From: Mycolicibacterium xanthum
GTDB taxonomy: Bacteria; Actinomycetota; Actinomycetes; Mycobacteriales; Mycobacteriaceae
Reading direction: 5' to 3'
Assembly (NCBI RefSeq): GCF_019710635.1
Contig: NZ_JAIFZS010000020.1
Coordinates: 62,001 to 126,000 of the forward strand
Length of the DNA: 64,000 bases
A program made the position numbers and the translations under genes. A model generated the notes under the pieces. It saw only the letters and a list, made by a program, of their open reading frames with translations, did no database searches and was not told the DNA's origin. Positions 40,297 through 50,670 of this stretch are shown here, in pieces. Position 1 is the first letter of the stretch; every line of letters begins with the position of its first letter.

Positions 40297-41592
40297 ATGT
40301 CGTCGGTCAACAGGGTCTACGCGGCCCGACTCGCGGGAATGGTGGTGCTCGGCCCCGACGGCGAGTCGATCGGTCGTGTGCGCGACGTCGTCATCGGCAT
40401 CACGATCGTGCGGCAACAACCCCGGGTGCTCGGCCTGGTCGTCGAGTTGCTCACCCGTAGAAGGATTTTCGTCCCGATCCTGCGGGTCACCGCGATCGAG
40501 CCGGGAGCGGTGACGCTGTCCACCGGCAACGTGTCACTGCGCCGCTTCTCGCAGCGGCCCGGCGAGGTCCTCGTTCTCGGGCAGGTGATCGAGACCCGCG
40601 TGCGCGTCGACGACCCCGATCTGCCGCAACTGGCCGGCATCGACGTGATCGTCGTCGATCTCGGTATCGAACAGAGCCGCACCCGCGACTGGATGGTCAC
40701 CAAGGTCGCGGTGCGGCCGCAACGCAGGCTGGGCCGTCGCAGCAACGTCCACACCGTCGACTGGCAGCACGTGCAGGGTCTCACCCCGTCGGGCCTGGCA
40801 ATGCCCGACCAGGGGGTCGCCCAACTGCTCGAGCAGTTCCAGGGCCAGCGACCCATCGAGGTCGCCGACGCGATCCGCGAGCTGCCCCCCAAACGGCGCT
40901 ACGAGGTGGTCAAGGCACTCGACGACGAGCGGCTCGCCGACGTGCTGCAGGAACTGCCGGAGGACGAACAGCTCGCGGTGCTGCAGCAGCTCAAGGCCGA
41001 GCGCGCGGCCGACGTGCTCGAGGCGATGGATCCCGACGACGCCGCCGACCTGCTGGGAACGATGACGCCCGCGGATGCCGAACAGTTCCTGCGCCGGATG
41101 GATCCCGAGGATTCCGAGGACGTCCGGCGACTGCTGAGCCACTCGCCGAATACCGCGGGCGGCCTGATGACATCCGAGCCCATCGTGCTAGCGCCGGACA
41201 CCACGGTGGCGGAAGCCCTTGCGCGCGTGCGTGATCCGGATCTCACTCCGGCGGTGGCGACGCTGGTGTTCGTGGTGCGCCCGCCGACCGCAACCCCCAC
41301 CGGTCGCTACCTGGGCTGCGTGCATCTGCAGCGCCTGTTGCGTGAACCGCCCGCCGCCCTGGTCAGCGGGATCCTCGACAGCGACCTGCCGAGTCTGCGG
41401 CCGGAGGATTCGCTGGGCGCACTGACCCGCTACTTCGCGGCGTACAACCTGGTGTGCGGACCAGTGGTGGACGACGAAAACCACCTCCTCGGCGCTGTGT
41501 CGGTCGATGACGTGCTCGACCATCTGCTTCCCGACGACTGGCGTGAACGCGAGGCCGAACCGGTGATCGTGACTGCCGAAGGCGCCTCATGA
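40297..41592 (+). CDS. Soluble MgtE-like protein with PRC-barrel and CBS domains (Rv1232c type)
   Basis: The 431-residue protein has two PRC-barrel-like beta domains (residues 10-160) and an MgtE N-terminal helical domain (ADAIRELPPKRRYEVVKALDD, about 185-290). A CBS pair follows at about 290-425. MgtE uses the same N and CBS domains to sense Mg2+, but the membrane channel is absent here, so this is a cytoplasmic sensor or adaptor. It overlaps the DUF1003 gene by four bases (ATGA). Confidence 0.88.
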   Translation: MSSVNRVYAARLAGMVVLGPDGESIGRVRDVVIGITIVRQQPRVLGLVVELLTRRRIFVPILRVTAIEPGAVTLSTGNVSLRRFSQRPGEVLVLGQVIETRVRVDDPDLPQLAGIDVIVVDLGIEQSRTRDWMVTKVAVRPQRRLGRRSNVHTVDWQHVQGLTPSGLAMPDQGVAQLLEQFQGQRPIEVADAIRELPPKRRYEVVKALDDERLADVLQELPEDEQLAVLQQLKAERAADVLEAMDPDDAADLLGTMTPADAEQFLRRMDPEDSEDVRRLLSHSPNTAGGLMTSEPIVLAPDTTVAEALARVRDPDLTPAVATLVFVVRPPTATPTGRYLGCVHLQRLLREPPAALVSGILDSDLPSLRPEDSLGALTRYFAAYNLVCGPVVDDENHLLGAVSVDDVLDHLLPDDWREREAEPVIVTAEGAS

Positions 41593-42128
41593 GCGAGTCC
41601 TCGGCCCGTCAGCGGCTGGACACGCCACGGGTGTCGCGCTCGATCGCCCCGCGGCTGGACGTCGAGGCCGTCGGACGGTTCAGCGAACGCATCGCGCGCT
41701 TCCTGGGCACCGGCCGCTACCTCGCGATCCAGACCATCGTCGTGATCCTGTGGATCCTGCTGAACTTCGGCGCGTTCGCCTGGCAATGGGATCCCTACCC
41801 GTTCATCCTGTTGAACCTCGCGTTCTCCACCCAGGCCGCCTACGCCGCCCCGCTGATCCTGCTCGCCCAGAACCGGCAGGAGAACCGGGACCGGGTGGCG
41901 CTGGAGGAAGACCGGCGACGCGCCACCCAGACCAAGGCCGACACCGAATACCTCGCGCGCGAGCTGGCGGCGCTGCGCCTGGCCGTCGGCGAGGTCGCCA
42001 CCCGCGACTATCTCCGCCGCGAACTCGAGGAGATCCGCGACCTGATCACCGACTTGCACCCGCCCACCGGACCCGACGAACCGGGCAAATCGGACGCCGC
42101 CGAGAAGCGCACCAAGAAGTCCGGCTGA
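41589..42128 (+). CDS. DUF1003 membrane protein (Rv1231c type)
   Basis: The 179-residue protein carries the DUF1003 core: FSERIARFLGTGRYLAIQ, two membrane helices with WDPYPFILLNLAFSTQAAYAAPLIL-like sequence, and NRQENRDRVALEEDRR. A coiled-coil tail follows (about 105-150). Translation is coupled to the MgtE-like gene by ATGA, which suggests that it is its membrane partner. Confidence 0.88.
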   Translation: MSESSARQRLDTPRVSRSIAPRLDVEAVGRFSERIARFLGTGRYLAIQTIVVILWILLNFGAFAWQWDPYPFILLNLAFSTQAAYAAPLILLAQNRQENRDRVALEEDRRRATQTKADTEYLARELAALRLAVGEVATRDYLRRELEEIRDLITDLHPPTGPDEPGKSDAAEKRTKKSG

Positions 42129-42215
42129 CACGGCTGTGCGATTGCCGTTACACACTCGTGCCCCAATGGGTATGGTGACTTGGTTCACAGGCGATCCGAC
42201 ACCGAGGACGGTTGA

Positions 42216-43622
42216 GTGCACAAGGGAGGACGCTCGGCCCTCCGAGCAGCGCGGAGTCGAGCGGGACAGGTCGTCCGCATGCCGGTCGTCGGCGTCGCCG
42301 CTGTCCTCACGCCGCTGCTGCTGGCCGGCGCCGTCGGCGCCTCGGCCCCGTCGACCCTTGCCGCGGGCCAGGACGCCGCGGTGCTGCCGCTGGCCGCCGT
42401 CGAACCCGAGGTCGACGGCCCGTCCGGCGTGGCGGTGGTCGCGGTCGCCAAGACGCCGCCCGCGCTGCACATCGTCGGCTCCCCGATCTCCGGGCCGCCC
42501 CCGGCGGCGGTCGTCAACGCTCCGGGAACGCTGCGGATTCCGTCGATGGCGCTGGCTGCCTACCGCAACGCCGAGAGCATGATGGCCACCGCCTATCCCG
42601 GCTGCGGGGTGAGCTGGAACCTGCTGGCCGGTATCGGGCGCGTCGAATCGATGCACGCCAACGGCGGCGCGACCGACGCACGCGGCACCGCGGTCCGGCC
42701 GATCTACGGCCCCGCCCTGGACGGCACGCTGCCCGGCAACGAGGTGATCGTGCAGAGTCGCACCGCCGACCGGGTGGTCTACGCCAGGGCGCTGGGCCCG
42801 ATGCAGTTCCTGCCCGGCACCTGGTCGCGCTACGCCTCCGACGGCGACGGCGACGGCAAGGCCGACGTCCAGAACCTGTTCGACGCATCGCTGGCCGCGG
42901 CCCGTTACCTGTGCAGCGGCGGGCTGAACCTGCGCAACCAGCCCGACGTGATGGCCGCCATCCTGCGCTACAACAACTCGGTGGCCTACGCGCGCAACGT
43001 GCTCAGCTGGGCCGCCTCCTACGCCACCGGGGTGGTCCCCGTCGACCTGCCGCCGATCACCGGGCCGGTCCCGGTGCTCGCCAGCGGCGGCGGCACCGCC
43101 GCGAACGCCCACCTCAACCAGCCCGGCGGAATCGGGCCGGGTCTACCGCTGAACGCGACCGGCCTGCCCGCCAATGATCCGTTGTCGCTGCTGCCGGCCA
43201 TGGGGCGCACCGACGTCGCCGGCCTGCTCAACACGAACGTCCCCGGCTTCGCGCCGGGCCAGTCGCTGGGCCCGCTGCCCGGCCCCGCGCCCGCCCCTCT
43301 GGCGGCGCCCGAGCCGGCCCCGCCGCCGGCGTGGCTGCCGCCGTGGATGCAGCCGCCACCACAGCAGCGGCCCGACTGCGCGGTGTTCTGCATCAAGGAC
43401 AATCTCCCGCCGGCCGCTCCGCCCGCCGTGGCACCGGGGCCGGTCCTCCCGGGTCTGCCCGCGGCCCCGGCGGCCGGGCCGCTACTGCCCGCTGCGCCGC
43501 CGCCCGGGCCGTTACTTCCCGCTGCGCCGCCGCCCGGGCCGGCGTTCCTTGCCGACCCGGTGGCACCGCCGGTCATCGGGCTGCCACCCGCTCCCGGGCC
43601 TGCGCCGGGCCCGGTCGGCTGA
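42216..43622 (+). CDS. Secreted lytic transglycosylase with proline-rich tail (Rv1230c type)
   Basis: The 468-residue protein has a signal or anchor helix (residues 20-45) and an MltB-like SLT_2 domain (about 110-275). The domain has LLAGIGRVESMHA, with catalytic Glu, then GPMQFLPGTWSRYA, DGDGDGKADVQN and ILRYNNSVAYARNV. It cleaves peptidoglycan glycan strands. The last 170 residues are Pro/Ala/Gly-rich and include two perfect-length 30-bp coding repeats (43476-43535, GPLLPAAPPP twice). GTG 42216 begins a basic start suited to export. Confidence 0.88.
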   Translation: MHKGGRSALRAARSRAGQVVRMPVVGVAAVLTPLLLAGAVGASAPSTLAAGQDAAVLPLAAVEPEVDGPSGVAVVAVAKTPPALHIVGSPISGPPPAAVVNAPGTLRIPSMALAAYRNAESMMATAYPGCGVSWNLLAGIGRVESMHANGGATDARGTAVRPIYGPALDGTLPGNEVIVQSRTADRVVYARALGPMQFLPGTWSRYASDGDGDGKADVQNLFDASLAAARYLCSGGLNLRNQPDVMAAILRYNNSVAYARNVLSWAASYATGVVPVDLPPITGPVPVLASGGGTAANAHLNQPGGIGPGLPLNATGLPANDPLSLLPAMGRTDVAGLLNTNVPGFAPGQSLGPLPGPAPAPLAAPEPAPPPAWLPPWMQPPPQQRPDCAVFCIKDNLPPAAPPAVAPGPVLPGLPAAPAAGPLLPAAPPPGPLLPAAPPPGPAFLADPVAPPVIGLPPAPGPAPGPVG

Positions 43623-43662
43623 GGTCACCGGCCCGCATTCGGGCCTGGGTCGGTCGGCGGCA

Positions 43663-43668
43663 TAGACT
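43663..43668 (+). promoter_or_regulatory. -10 box of mrp, leaderless
   Basis: TAGACT lies eight bases before ATG 43677. Confidence 0.5.
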
Positions 43669-43676
43669 CGCAGACG

Positions 43677-44804
43677 ATGTCTCCCACTGCGACTGACCTG
43701 GAATCGGCCGTCCGCGCCGCGTTGGCCAAGGTGATCGACCCCGAGTTGCGGCGTCCGATCACCGAGCTCGGCATGGTCAAGAACGTCACCGTAGGGCACG
43801 ACGGCTCCGTGCACGTCGAGGTCTACCTCACCACCGCCGCCTGCCCGAAGAAGACCGAGATCTCCGAACGGGTGAGCCGGGTCGTCAGCGACGTGCCCGG
43901 CACCGGCGCGGTGCGGGTGAGCCTCGACGTGATGGACGACGAGCAGCGCGCCGAACTGCGCAAACAGCTGCGTGGCGATTCCCGCGAACCGGTCATCCCG
44001 TTCGCCCAGCCCGGATCGCTGACCCGGGTGTACGCCGTCGCCTCGGGCAAGGGCGGGGTCGGCAAGTCCAGCGTCACGGTGAACCTGGCCGCCGCGATGG
44101 CCGCGCGCGGACTGTCCGTCGGGCTGCTCGACGCCGACATCTACGGGCACTCGGTTCCCCGGATGATGGGCACGACCGATCGCCCCACCCAGGTCGACTC
44201 GATGATCCTGCCGCCCATCGCCCACGACGTCCGGGTCATCTCGATCGCGATGTTCACCCAGGGCAACACCCCGGTGGTGTGGCGCGGACCGATGCTGCAC
44301 CGGGCGTTGCAGCAGTTCCTGGCCGACGTGTACTGGGGTGATCTGGACGTGCTGCTGCTCGACCTGCCGCCCGGCACCGGGGACATCGCGATCTCGGTGT
44401 CGCAGCTGATCCCGGGCGCGGAGATCCTGGTGGTGACGACCCCGCAGCTGGCGGCCGCCGAGGTTGCCGAGCGGGCCGGGGCGATCGCGCTGCAGACCCG
44501 CCAGCGCATCGCCGGCGTGGTGGAGAACATGGTCGACGGGCCGCTGATCAAGATGTTCGGCGAGGGCGGTGGCCGCCAGGTCGCCGAGAGCCTGTCGCGC
44601 TCCGTCGGCGCGGAGGTGCCGCTGCTGGGTCAGGTTCCGCTCGATCCGGGGCTGGTCGGTGCGGGCGACACCGGAACTCCGGTGGTGCTCAGCGCGCCGG
44701 ACTCGCCGGCCGGCAAGGAACTGCAGAAGGTCGCCGATGCGCTGTCGAGCCGCAAGCGTGGGCTGGCAGGCATGTCGCTCGGGCTGGACCCCGCCGGCCG
44801 CTGA
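43677..44804 (+). CDS. mrp: Mrp/ApbC-family P-loop ATPase (iron-sulfur carrier family)
   Basis: The 375-residue protein has an N-terminal MIP18/DUF59 domain (residues 8-85) and a deviant Walker A GKGGVGKS (124-131). LLDADIYGHSVPRM and LLLDLPPGTGD follow. The family normally holds a bridging iron-sulfur cluster with a C-terminal CxxC. Here the corresponding place reads ENMVDGPLIKMFGEGGG without cysteine. Cluster transfer in the usual way is therefore doubtful; the actinobacterial family as a whole seems to share this. Confidence 0.92.
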   Translation: MSPTATDLESAVRAALAKVIDPELRRPITELGMVKNVTVGHDGSVHVEVYLTTAACPKKTEISERVSRVVSDVPGTGAVRVSLDVMDDEQRAELRKQLRGDSREPVIPFAQPGSLTRVYAVASGKGGVGKSSVTVNLAAAMAARGLSVGLLDADIYGHSVPRMMGTTDRPTQVDSMILPPIAHDVRVISIAMFTQGNTPVVWRGPMLHRALQQFLADVYWGDLDVLLLDLPPGTGDIAISVSQLIPGAEILVVTTPQLAAAEVAERAGAIALQTRQRIAGVVENMVDGPLIKMFGEGGGRQVAESLSRSVGAEVPLLGQVPLDPGLVGAGDTGTPVVLSAPDSPAGKELQKVADALSSRKRGLAGMSLGLDPAGR

Positions 44805-44811
44805 CGTTGTC

Positions 44812-44874
44812 CGCCGAAATGGCATTCCGGCGGGCCCGCACTCGGTCTTTCGCTGCTGGAATGCGATTTCGGCG
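44812..44874. repeat. Dispersed GCGATTTCGG inverted repeat, copy 2
   Basis: Arms 44812-44828 and 44858-44874 are 17 bp long with one mismatch, around a 29-base loop. It lies between the convergent mrp and tatB genes and probably ends transcription from both sides. Confidence 0.72.
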
Positions 44875-44879
44875 AAAGG

Positions 44880-45299
44880 TCAGGTGGCGTCGGTATCGAA
44901 CTTCGTGGCGCCGGGTTCCGCCGGCGGCGCTGGCGCCACCGGCTTCGATGCATCCGCGGCCGTGACGGGCTTTGGCGCGTCCGGCGACACCGGCTTGTCC
45001 GCCGCATCGAACCTGCCGGTGAAGATGGAGTCGTCTCCGTCGAGCAGATGCTTGGTCAGCGCGGCGCGCGGGGTCATGCCGCGCAGCTTCTGCAGCTCCG
45101 AGAGCGGTTCGCGGAGGTCGTCGAAGTCGGGGCCGAGATCCTCACGCAGCTGTGCCGTCGCGCCGGTGACGTAGTCACGGGCCTGCCGCAGCGCACCCGC
45201 CGTCCACCGGATGGCACCGGGCAGCCGCTCCGGCCCGAGGATGACCAGACCCGCGATCACGAGGACGAGCATCTCGCCCCAGCCGACGTTGGAGAACAT
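44880..45299 (-). CDS. tatB: Sec-independent protein translocase TatB
   Basis: The 139-residue protein has one N-terminal membrane helix (residues 8-22). The hinge motif [12 protein letters not shown] and an amphipathic helix follow. The Pro/Ala-rich C-terminal tail is disordered. TatB works with TatC in exporting folded proteins. It starts two bases after the htrA stop codon, so it belongs to the htrA transcript, as in M. tuberculosis. Confidence 0.93.
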   Translation of the reverse strand: MFSNVGWGEMLVLVIAGLVILGPERLPGAIRWTAGALRQARDYVTGATAQLREDLGPDFDDLREPLSELQKLRGMTPRAALTKHLLDGDDSIFTGRFDAADKPVSPDAPKPVTAADASKPVAPAPPAEPGATKFDTDAT

Positions 45300-45301
45300 C
45301 G

Positions 45302-46906
<1,605 letters not shown>

Positions 46907-46911
46907 CTACC

Positions 46912-47307
46912 TTACCGGCGCTTACGGCGGACGCGCTCGACCTCTTCAGCTAACTGCGCCGTCGCGGCGGGATCTGGCGGATCGGCCGGCGCGCGGTTCG
47001 GGATCTGCGACAACAGGCCAAGCAGAGAACTCGGCATGTCAACCGGACAGGAATCCCGCAACGCCGCGCGGGCCTGACGCTGGGCGTCGACCTCGACCGC
47101 GCACTCCTGGCACAGCGACAGATGATGGGCGGCCCGCAGGTGGGCGCTCATGCGCAACTCGCCGTCGACGAACGCGGCGATCGCCTCGGTGGAGAGGTGC
47201 TCGGTCGACCCGAACTGCCGAGGCCCGACGGGGCCGTCACTCTGCGAGGCGAATTGCGATGGGAGCCAGGAGAAGGCGCGCCGGAACGCGTGCCCGGGTT
47301 CGAACAT
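46912..47307 (-). CDS. rseA: Anti-sigma E factor RseA
   Basis: The 131-residue protein has a zinc-type anti-sigma domain with His62-x3-Cys66-x2-Cys69 (HHLSLCQEC), preceded by LSTEAIAAFVDGELRMSAH. No membrane helix is present. In M. tuberculosis RseA binds SigE and is released by oxidation or by PknB phosphorylation and ClpC1P2 degradation. It lies 87 bp downstream of sigE. It is shorter than the 154-residue Rv1222. Confidence 0.92.
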   Translation of the reverse strand: MFEPGHAFRRAFSWLPSQFASQSDGPVGPRQFGSTEHLSTEAIAAFVDGELRMSAHLRAAHHLSLCQECAVEVDAQRQARAALRDSCPVDMPSSLLGLLSQIPNRAPADPPDPAATAQLAEEVERVRRKRR

Positions 47308-47394
47308 CGCCCAGCTCCTCTCGACTCCCTGTCAGGTCACACCGGTGGCCTTCTCCGAATGTAGCGCGGCTGGCTGTGCGCCGGCGCAAGACGG

Positions 47395-48186
47395 TCAGGC
47401 CGATGCGGCCATGTCGCGCGGACCGGTCGCACCGCCGGGGTGCCGTGCCAGGTGATCACGCAGCGCCTGCCGGCCACGGTGGATACGGCTGCGCACGGTG
47501 CCGAGTTTGACGCCGAGCGTGGCTCCGATCTCCTCGTAGGACAGTCCCTCGATGTCGCACAGCACGACCGCGGCGCGGAACTCCGGCGGCAGCGAGTCGA
47601 GCGCGGCCTGCAGGTCGGGCCCCAACCGGGAGTCGTGGTAGATCTGCTCGGGGTTCGGCTCGTCGGCGGGCACCCGGTCGTAGTCCTCGGGCAGCGCCTC
47701 CATGCGGATCCGGCCGCGGCGGCGGACCATGTCCAGGAACAGGTTGGTGGTGATGCGGTGCAACCACCCCTCGAAGGTGCCGGGCTGGTAGTTCTGCACC
47801 GAGCGGAACACCCTGATGAAGGTCTCCTGGGTCAGGTCCTCCGCGTCGTGCTGGTTGCCGGACAGGCGGTAGGCGAGCCGGTAGACCCGGTCGGCGTGCT
47901 GACGGACCAGCTCGTCCCAGCTGGGCATCGTGGTCTTGTCGCCGGTCGCGTCGAACACGGCCGTCCCGGTCAGCTCATCGGCCGGCTCAACCCATTCGGC
48001 ATCGGTGTACTGCTCGAGGTGGGCCATCGAGACAGGCGCAGAGACGGGAGAGGCTGGCACAGTGGTCGTCGGATCCTCCAGGTCGTGACGGCAGCGCTCA
48101 TCGGCCGGCCGCTCGATATCGACAACACGCCGAGGTGCCGGTGTGTTCCCGAAGCGCCGACCATCGCCAGATGCGCCATCTGTCAT
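47395..48186 (-). CDS. sigE: ECF sigma factor SigE
   Basis: The 263-residue sigma factor is nearly identical to M. tuberculosis SigE from [10 protein letters not shown] onward. Region 2 contains [19 protein letters not shown] and region 4 contains [21 protein letters not shown]. It directs the response to surface stress, heat and detergents. ATG 48186 follows GGGAGACGG at eight bases. In-frame starts upstream (to 48408) would add an unconserved segment. M. tuberculosis sigE has several starts, so shorter forms are possible. Confidence 0.94.
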   Translation of the reverse strand: MTDGASGDGRRFGNTPAPRRVVDIERPADERCRHDLEDPTTTVPASPVSAPVSMAHLEQYTDAEWVEPADELTGTAVFDATGDKTTMPSWDELVRQHADRVYRLAYRLSGNQHDAEDLTQETFIRVFRSVQNYQPGTFEGWLHRITTNLFLDMVRRRGRIRMEALPEDYDRVPADEPNPEQIYHDSRLGPDLQAALDSLPPEFRAAVVLCDIEGLSYEEIGATLGVKLGTVRSRIHRGRQALRDHLARHPGGATGPRDMAASA

Positions 48187-48362
48187 GCGAACACCGTCTC
48201 CCGTGGTGGTGTGGTGGGCATATGAGCAAACTGAACATTTCCTGAGAAAGATTTCTACCCCTTTTCCCACCAGCGGAAACTTCGCCCCGAAGACCCCATT
48301 CTCGCTGCTCGGGCCGGGCGTGTCGCACCCCGGGGGTGACCGGTTCGCTCTACGCTGCGGGC
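48187..48362. promoter_or_regulatory. Divergent sigE / methyltransferase promoter region
   Basis: An AT-rich patch at 48220-48270 lies upstream of sigE on the minus strand and is the likely regulated sigE promoter. On the plus strand TACGCT (48351-48356) is six bases before ATG 48363 and gives a leaderless start. I could not place a SigE-type or MprA site with confidence. Confidence 0.5.
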
Positions 48363-49043
48363 ATGGCCAGCACCGACGAGCCGGAGACCGGCTCCCGCGA
48401 ACCGGCACCGCGGGCGAGTCAGGCCGAGGCGATCGTCGCCCACGCCGAACATTCCATCTCCGAGGACGCGATCGTGGCCGCGGCCAGGGAGCGCGCGGTC
48501 GACATCGGCGCAGGCGCGGTGACGCCCGCGGTCGGGGCGCTGCTGTGCGTTCTGGCCAAGCTGACCAACGCCCGCGCGGTCGTCGAGGTGGGCACCGGAG
48601 CCGGGGTCAGCGGGTTGTGGCTGCTTTCGGGTATGCGCGAGGACGGCGTGCTGACGACGATCGACGTGGAGCCCGAGCACCAGCGCATCGCCAAGCAGGC
48701 GTTCACCGAGGCCGGCGTGGGCCCGGGCCGCACCCGGCTGATCAGCGGCCGCGCCCAGGAGGTGCTCACCCGACTGGCCGACGAGTCCTACGACCTGGTG
48801 TTCATCGACGCCGACCCGGCCGACCAGCCGCAGTTCGTCGTCGAGGGGGTGCGCCTGCTCCGCCCGGGCGGCGCCATCATCGTGCACCGGGCCGCACTCG
48901 GCGGCCGGGCCGGTGACGCGTCGGCCAACGACACCGAGGTGAGCGCGGTACGCGAGGCGGCGCGGTTGATCGCCGAGGACGAGCGACTGACCCCGGTGCT
49001 GATCCCGCTCGGCGACGGGTTGCTCGCCGCCGCACGCGACTAG
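48363..49043 (+). CDS. SAM-dependent O-methyltransferase (Rv1220c type)
   Basis: The 226-residue protein is a class I, catechol-O-methyltransferase-like enzyme. Its SAM motif reads [18 protein letters not shown], followed by [17 protein letters not shown] and the metal-site region [11 protein letters not shown]. It closely follows Rv1220c. The substrate is unknown. ATG 48363 is set by the leaderless -10 and by homology. Confidence 0.91.
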   Translation: MASTDEPETGSREPAPRASQAEAIVAHAEHSISEDAIVAAARERAVDIGAGAVTPAVGALLCVLAKLTNARAVVEVGTGAGVSGLWLLSGMREDGVLTTIDVEPEHQRIAKQAFTEAGVGPGRTRLISGRAQEVLTRLADESYDLVFIDADPADQPQFVVEGVRLLRPGGAIIVHRAALGGRAGDASANDTEVSAVREAARLIAEDERLTPVLIPLGDGLLAAARD

Positions 49044-49082
49044 CTGTCCGGCTCCATCTCCGCGGGACGTGCTTGACCGCTG

Positions 49083-49102
49083 ACTAAACCACCGTTTAGT
49101 GT
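49083..49102 (+). promoter_or_regulatory. Operator and -10 box of the Rv1219c-type TetR operon
   Basis: ACTAAAC (49083-49089) and GTTTAGT (49094-49100) form a perfect palindrome around CACC. It overlaps TAGTGT (49097-49102), a -10 box seven bases before ATG 49110. This is the expected autorepression site of the TetR protein. Confidence 0.7.
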
Positions 49103-49109
49103 ATTGAAC

Positions 49110-49772
49110 ATGCGTTCAGCACAGGATCTGACCGCCGCGGCGCGGATCCGGGATGCGGCCATCGACCTGTTCGGCCGGGACGGGTTTGCGGTGGGCGTGC
49201 GCGCGATCGCGACCGCGGCGGGTGTCAGCCCGGGACTCGTCATCCACCATTTCGGCTCCAAGGAGGGCCTGCGCAAGGCGTGCGACGAACACATCGCCGC
49301 CACCATCCTGGCCTCCAAGACCGAGGCGATCCAGACTTCGGACACCGCGACCTGGTTCGCGCAGATGGCCGAGATCGAGGACTACGCGCCGATGATGGCC
49401 TACCTGGTGCGCAGCCTGCAGACCGGTGGGGAGCTGGCGAAGACGCTGTGGCGCACCATGATCGACAACACCCAGCAGTACATCGAGGCCGGCGTGCGGG
49501 CCGGCACCATCAAACCGAGCATCGACCCACGGGCCCGGGCCCGGTTCCTGGCGATGGCGGGCGGCGGCGGTTTCCTGCTGTACCTGCAGATGCACGACGA
49601 CCCGACGAACCTGCGCGCGGTCCTGCACGACTACGGCGAGGAGATGGTGCTGCCCGCCCTGGAGCTCTACACCAACGGCCTGATGGCCGACTCGACGATG
49701 TACGACGCGTTCCTCGAGAAGCGCAGGCAGGGAGTTCCCTTCACATCCGCAGAGAGGGTTGACGATGACTGA
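49110..49772 (+). CDS. TetR-family repressor of the efflux operon (Rv1219c orthologue)
   Basis: The 220-residue regulator matches Rv1219c (MRSA start, VIHHFGSKEGLRKACD, AMAGGGGFLLYLQMHDDPT-like core). Rv1219c binds its own promoter and controls the Rv1218c-Rv1217c pump. The ATG at 49110 agrees with the leaderless promoter. Its end overlaps the ABC gene by eight bases. Confidence 0.93.
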   Translation: MRSAQDLTAAARIRDAAIDLFGRDGFAVGVRAIATAAGVSPGLVIHHFGSKEGLRKACDEHIAATILASKTEAIQTSDTATWFAQMAEIEDYAPMMAYLVRSLQTGGELAKTLWRTMIDNTQQYIEAGVRAGTIKPSIDPRARARFLAMAGGGGFLLYLQMHDDPTNLRAVLHDYGEEMVLPALELYTNGLMADSTMYDAFLEKRRQGVPFTSAERVDDD

Positions 49773-50670
49773 CAACGGCACCGCCGTCGAGATCCGCGGG
49801 CTGTCGAAGTCCTTCGGCCACACCAGGGCGCTCGACGGGCTCGACCTCACCGTCGCCGCAGGCGAGGTCGCCGGCTTCCTCGGCCCCAACGGCGCGGGCA
49901 AGTCGACCGCTATCCGGGTGTTGCTCGGACTGCTGCGCGCCGACAGCGGCACCGTCCGCCTGCTCGGCGGTGATCCCTGGCGCGACGCGGTGCGCCTGCA
50001 CCGCCGGATCGCCTACGTGCCGGGCGACGTCACGCTCTGGCCCAACCTGACCGGCATGCAGGCGATGGACTTCCTGGCGCGGCTGCGCGGCGACGAGGCC
50101 CTCGACACCGCACGCCGCGACGAGCTGATCGAGCGCTTCGAACTCGACCCGTACAAGAAAGCCCGCACCTACTCCAAGGGCAACCGGCAGAAGGTGGCCA
50201 TCGTCGCGGCGTTCAGCACCCGAAGCGAACTGTTCGTCCTCGACGAACCGACGTCGGGCCTGGATCCGTTGATGGAAAGGCGGTTCCAGCAATGCGTCCG
50301 CGAAGTCGCCGGCCAGGGTGCGGCCGTGCTGCTGTCCAGCCACATCCTCGCCGAGGTGGAAAAGCTCTGCGACAGCGTGACGATCATCCGGTCGGGCCGA
50401 TCGGTGCGATCCGGGACGCTTCGGCAGATGCGCCACCTGATGGCGACCACCGTGTCGGCGCGGGTGCGCGGCGACGGCGGGCACCTGGCGCACACTCCCT
50501 ACGTCCACGATCTGCGGGCCGAAGACGGGCGGGTGCACTTCTCGGTCTACCGCGACGATCTGGATCGCGCGATGTCCGACCTGACCGCCCTGGGCATCGA
50601 CGAGCTGACGGTGGCTCCGGCGTCGCTGGAGGACATGTTCCTCAGCGAGTATGAGGGGGCCGGCCGGTGA
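49765..50670 (+). CDS. ABC exporter ATP-binding protein (Rv1218c orthologue)
   Basis: The 301-residue ATPase has Walker A GPNGAGKS (40-47), the signature YSKGNRQK and Walker B FVLDEPTSGLD. The length suits a DrrA-type subunit. Rv1218c with Rv1217c exports several drug classes. It overlaps the repressor by eight bases and the permease by four (GTGA), so the three genes are translated together. Confidence 0.93.
   Translation: MTDNGTAVEIRGLSKSFGHTRALDGLDLTVAAGEVAGFLGPNGAGKSTAIRVLLGLLRADSGTVRLLGGDPWRDAVRLHRRIAYVPGDVTLWPNLTGMQAMDFLARLRGDEALDTARRDELIERFELDPYKKARTYSKGNRQKVAIVAAFSTRSELFVLDEPTSGLDPLMERRFQQCVREVAGQGAAVLLSSHILAEVEKLCDSVTIIRSGRSVRSGTLRQMRHLMATTVSARVRGDGGHLAHTPYVHDLRAEDGRVHFSVYRDDLDRAMSDLTALGIDELTVAPASLEDMFLSEYEGAGR

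Noticed and set aside
48220..48270. A defined SigE-autoregulated or MprA-box promoter before sigE
   Set aside because: GGAAA is present, but no matching -10 at the right spacing and no clear direct repeat could be aligned.
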